A DNA stretch of 64,000 bases from Lota lota (Eukaryota > Chordata > Actinopteri > Gadiformes > Lotidae), in NCBI GenBank assembly GCA_026745465.1, contig JACYXH010000249.1:206001-270000 (forward strand), read 5' to 3'. Position 1 is the first letter of the stretch. Each line of letters starts with the position of its first letter. The notes beneath the pieces were generated by a model that ran no database searches, was not told the DNA's origin, and worked only from the letters and a program-made list of their open reading frames with translations. The position numbers and the translations under genes are program-made. Shown here piece by piece: positions 24,820-64,000 of the stretch.

Positions 24820-26147
24820 AACAAAAAGAATGGGTTAAAAACAACAACACAGCCTGCGTAAGAGGAGGTCCAGCTGGTGCACCACAATAAAGCAAGCACA
24901 GGGTCGGGTTCCACCACTACTTACACAGCATCCTAGCAAGAGGGACGCACCCATGGTGAGGGTCAGGGGGGGGTGTGCGTGGGGAGGGGGGGGGGTGATG
25001 GTGGTGGTCAGTGGAAAATAATGCGGAGCATGGGCCCAGAGCTAAGAGGAGGGAGGGGTGATTACAGTGAGTCAAGAGTTGTGAGGCTCCACAAACCAAA
25101 AGTCTTCTCAGATCCGATAGTGTAAGCAGGGCTCTCTGCAGCAGCATTGTCTACAATCGTTTGAGTTGCACCTACGTTGTGCGGTTACAGACACAGATGC
25201 GTGATAAATATAACAGCGAGTTCCGACCAAGTTTTTTGATTGGACAAGAGGCCTTCCATGAGTGCTGATAAGAGTATAACAGCACTGGGACAGGTGTTTC
25301 TAATAACGATTACATTAACGATCATAAGCTGTTTACTCATCAGAACCACACGTCTCCAAAGCGACTGCCACACTCTGGTGGCACACTAGATGGAAGCCTA
25401 CAGATAAATGTACATTATGCAAAGTAGCTGGCCTGCGGGTAATGTTTAGACCGACACAAAGTAGCAAGCAAGTGTGCAGAAAAATGTTTCTGTGTTGCTG
25501 GGCAACAGTCCAGTAACAGTCCAGTGGGGGAACTATTTGTGTTGGTGGAGCCAAATAAACGATAAGATAAACAAACAAATCCTTATCTGTTGCAGTTATT
25601 ACGGTTAACTAATAAATGACGCTTGTAGAACGGTTGTATAAAAGCAACACGAGCCTCAAGGTTGTGCTGTTACACTGAATATCAGCACGGATGTGATCAT
25701 CTTTGGCACTCGGCCTGTGATCTCGTACCTGCTGCAGAGTCCCTGCTGATGTTCACTGTCCCAGCACTCCCTCTCCTGGGATACGGCTTAAATAGTCAAG
25801 CCCATTTAAAATTCCATTAGGATAACAACAATCCAACCAATAAGTCTTTACCCGTGTCACCAGTCATGTTAGGTCTAAGGAGAAAGAGCGCGGAGGCGAT
25901 GGTGACGCTCACACCCTGAGACTTACTGAATGCACGGCGCGGGGTGTTATGCATTAATGGTGCGTATGGCGCTGTGTCTGTCAGTGGTTTAATGAGCCAG
26001 TGGGTTAATCACAGCAGGCTTTAATAGGGCACTTAACCCAGAGAAGAGCGGCTTGGGGATGGCAGCAGATTATTTTGTGATAAGGAGTAAAAGAACCAAA
26101 ACCCCAATATATTTCCAACAGATCAATCCCCCCCCCCCAGCAGGTAG
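24820..26147 (-). other. Probable rock2 3' UTR
   Basis: Sequence between the rock2 stop codon and the distal AATAAA. No alternative coding exon was found on this strand. The extent is inferred only from the polyadenylation motif. Confidence 0.35.
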
Positions 26148-61332
<35,185 letters not shown>

Positions 61333-61900
61333 TGTGCAGGATAGTTTCTCCTTCAACTTGGGGTAAAAAAAAAGAAGGCACCTGTACGTTTTGACGATAT
61401 ATCCTACCAGTCTATACTGGTTGCAAAGGTAACATGTCCCTCTGTAAAGCGCCTTGTGTCTGGACTATCAGGTTAATGATTGGACCGACAGTTACGTCGT
61501 AGGTCAGCTTTGTTTTCCACGCGCACCAAAGGGAAAGATTTAAAGGGAACCGATTCAACACGCGAATCCAGCGCGCGAGCACAGCGCTTTCAGGTGCGCC
61601 ACAAGTACAACTCTTCCCGAGCGACAATGTTTCAAACCTGTAGCGACAGTACAATGCTGCGCAAACCTAACCTAGATGAATTCAAACTCCAGACGGAATT
61701 GTTTGATTTCGTCGAGTCTTTTAAAACAACTCCACATTATTTTTCGCCTAACAAATGTCGCGCTCGATATGGCAACCACCTTGTCCCCCACTACTACCCC
61801 ACACAACAAATAGTTTGCTACCCACAAGCCCCCGCTGGAACAGGAATTCCTCTTCTCTTATCTCACTGATCTTTTACCGTCAGTCCCGCCGGCTCGACCA
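61333..61900 (-). promoter_or_regulatory. Probable rock2 5' leader and promoter side
   Basis: Sequence upstream of the rock2 start codon, with a CpG-rich patch at about 61515-61620 (GCGCGCGAGC and similar). No TATA box was recognised. A 129-residue plus-strand frame covers the patch but resembles nothing known. Confidence 0.35.
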
Positions 61901-62838
61901 ACTTTCAGCATCTATGGAATGCTGACTGGTTGCCGTTGTTGGCCGAGATGCGATCAAGGTCTAAACATAGATTATTATTATTGCCTAGGAGCCAATGACA
62001 GCAGACAGCCGTGCTTATGTGTAGCGAAAGACAGAAGTCACTTTGATTTATTATATGAGTACACGCTGCACTTGTACTAGTTGCACCAGTTTTAAACTCA
62101 GTCATGACTCATGACGGACGCATGTGTGTCATGAACATTCCCAGTATCACGTCAAAGTGGGAACACATGTCCCATTTTATCTTTCTGTGCGCAAGTTCAA
62201 TGGGGCTTAGCCTATAGTCACGTGGTTATTTAGCTCTTATTGCAATTAAGGCCTGCATGCTATGAAATAGTAGATATAAATACATTGTAGAATTGTTCCT
62301 GTATCACCTTAAACAATAAAAAAAATCTGCTCTTAGAATCGTTTTTATTTGTTTTCAGACATGTTCCGCATTCCACCCAATCGCCTGATCACATAATGTG
62401 TCAACAAAAGAAAGTCATTAAATACGTTTGAATCACTTTTTCACACAAAGAGTTGAACACAGAGTATAGGCCACAAAGTTTGACAACAATAGCGTCTAAT
62501 TTTCTGGCAGCAGGTAGGCCTATTGTCAGAACATTTATTATAGCCTAAAGGCGGCGTATGGGAAGCCATGGCATCAATAACGGTTAAAATAATGACATTT
62601 GCAAACGGTATCAACTGTCGTCCGGATTTAGAGTTGAAAAGTTAAACTAGAAGACCACCACCGAGTGAAATAACAGCTGTTTGCAACGAGTGACGTATCA
62701 AGTCATACAGGCTGTTGACACTGTCCACTGCCCAGTCCGATGACACAGCGACATCATAGCGTGACCTATTTCGACGTAACGTCCGGTGGGAAGATTGGGC
62801 ATTGTTGTGCACTTGGAAATGTCTCTCTCTCTCTCACA

Positions 62839-62944
<106 letters not shown>

Positions 62945-64000
62945 AGAGAAAAAAAGAAATAGAGAGTGAAAGAAAGAGAGAAAGACAATTGGCATTTGTT
63001 TTGGAATGCTGTTCTGCAATGGCAGAGATTGGACAAATTAGGCGTTATTCTACAACTAAGGCTTGTTGGTCACACTGATAACTCTTCCCCGGTGTAGGCC
63101 TGATTGTTGAACTAAATAATTAAACATAGACTTCCTAAATATATCTTACAGTTCAACCCATGGACTTTGTATTCAGCTAATATTATGACAGGCACTGGTC
63201 AACACAAAATATGGTAATGAGAATATAACACAATTGCAGCAAATATGCACTGATTGTGAGTGAAAAGGGCTGGTAGGCCTACACAATTATATAGGTGTAT
63301 GAATCAAATAGTTGGCACTGAATGCAGTGTTGCCTATAGCCTATTTTTATTTGAAGGTGCCTGTTCCGCTGGCGCCTACACGATGAAAGTAGGCAGGTGC
63401 AAAGTTCTAAAGGCAAACACTGCCTCCTAGTGGATACACAGTAAACAGCAAACATGTAGACAACAGACAATAAAAGCTTAGGCACCAGCACAATACAATC
63501 ATCAACTGAAAAAGCAACATTTTTTTTAAACCAAAAACAAAACAAATGAGTAAAGGCTGTTTAAAATATTAACAGATGCCATTCATAAGTTAATATAGCG
63601 TCAAAGTACTATCTGTGTAATGATTGACAAAACCACAACAACAAATAAACAGAAATTATAAAATGGGTAAATGAACTCTAGATACATTTTCATGAGATAT
63701 TCCCACCAAGGGGAACAGTAATACTGCTCACTGCATATGGCAGCCATTTGACGTTTGAAAATAATACCGCGTTCGGTAACATGACCAGCCTGTTTTCCAA
63801 AATCCTAATTTGAGCCTATGACACAAACGCAACAAACCGAGAATCAGAGTTGGCCTTTGTGCATTTCATGTGAATGAGAGCAATGAACGATTTATAAATG
63901 TACTCATTTAAATGTAAATTCTTGGCTTTAACTCTGTTTTTGGCTGATCGGATTCATTCTGAGGATTTCTTGTCCCTTCACACATACACTTGGGGGTATT

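Noticed and set aside
19000..26000. Exons of SLC66A3, expected between KCNF1 and ROCK2 by mammalian synteny
   Set aside because: No recognisable transmembrane PQ-loop coding segment was found on either strand by eye.
61480..61869. Plus-strand 129-residue frame upstream of rock2
   Set aside because: Not low complexity, but I recognise no homologue. It overlaps the probable rock2 leader/promoter, so it is not annotated as a gene without transcript evidence.

Overview
The window is nuclear DNA from a ray-finned fish (teleost). It has vertebrate-type split genes with GT-AG introns, a teleost-style LINE relic and tRNA-derived SINE, and an extreme load of microsatellites: CA, GA and TA arrays, poly(C)/poly(G) runs up to 47 nt, and many minisatellites. 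That repeat load is reminiscent of cod-like fishes (gadids), but this is an inference from repeat content and not a species identification.

Layout. (1) 1-1983: upstream DNA with TA, TC and C/CA tracts. (2) 1984-3495, plus strand: an intronless gene for the electrically silent voltage-gated potassium channel subunit Kv5.1 (kcnf1). (3) 3496-13902: about 10 kb of gene-free, repeat-rich DNA. (4) 13903-16716, minus strand: two tandem genes for secreted leucine-rich repeat proteins of the leucine-rich alpha-2-glycoprotein (LRG1) type. The upstream copy carries a single-base frameshift. (5) 16717-24800: no recognised gene; it holds a decayed LINE reverse transcriptase and CA arrays. (6) 26148-61332, minus strand: one large gene, rock2, for Rho-associated coiled-coil protein kinase 2. 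I reconstructed 32 coding exons whose lengths, phases and splice sites agree. Thirty-one give a 1402-residue protein; one extra phase-symmetric cassette exon would raise it to 1487. (7) 61333-64000: rock2 leader/promoter side and anonymous DNA.

kcnf1 and rock2 are convergent neighbours here. KCNF1 and ROCK2 are also convergent neighbours on human chromosome 2p25, so this is an ancient linkage; the LRG1-like pair sits between them. The genes do not form a pathway: Kv5.1 modifies Kv2 channels, LRG1-type proteins are secreted, and ROCK2 is the RhoA effector that controls actomyosin.

The most unusual structure is in rock2, where tandem repeats have invaded splice sites. The end of exon 19, with its 5' splice site, is copied in 57-bp in-frame steps. 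The same exon lies between complementary UG and CA arrays. The pyrimidine tracts of several other exons are made of minisatellites or microsatellites. Exon boundaries were assigned by eye from consensus splice sites, frame continuity and remembered ROCK2 family sequence; no alignment was run.
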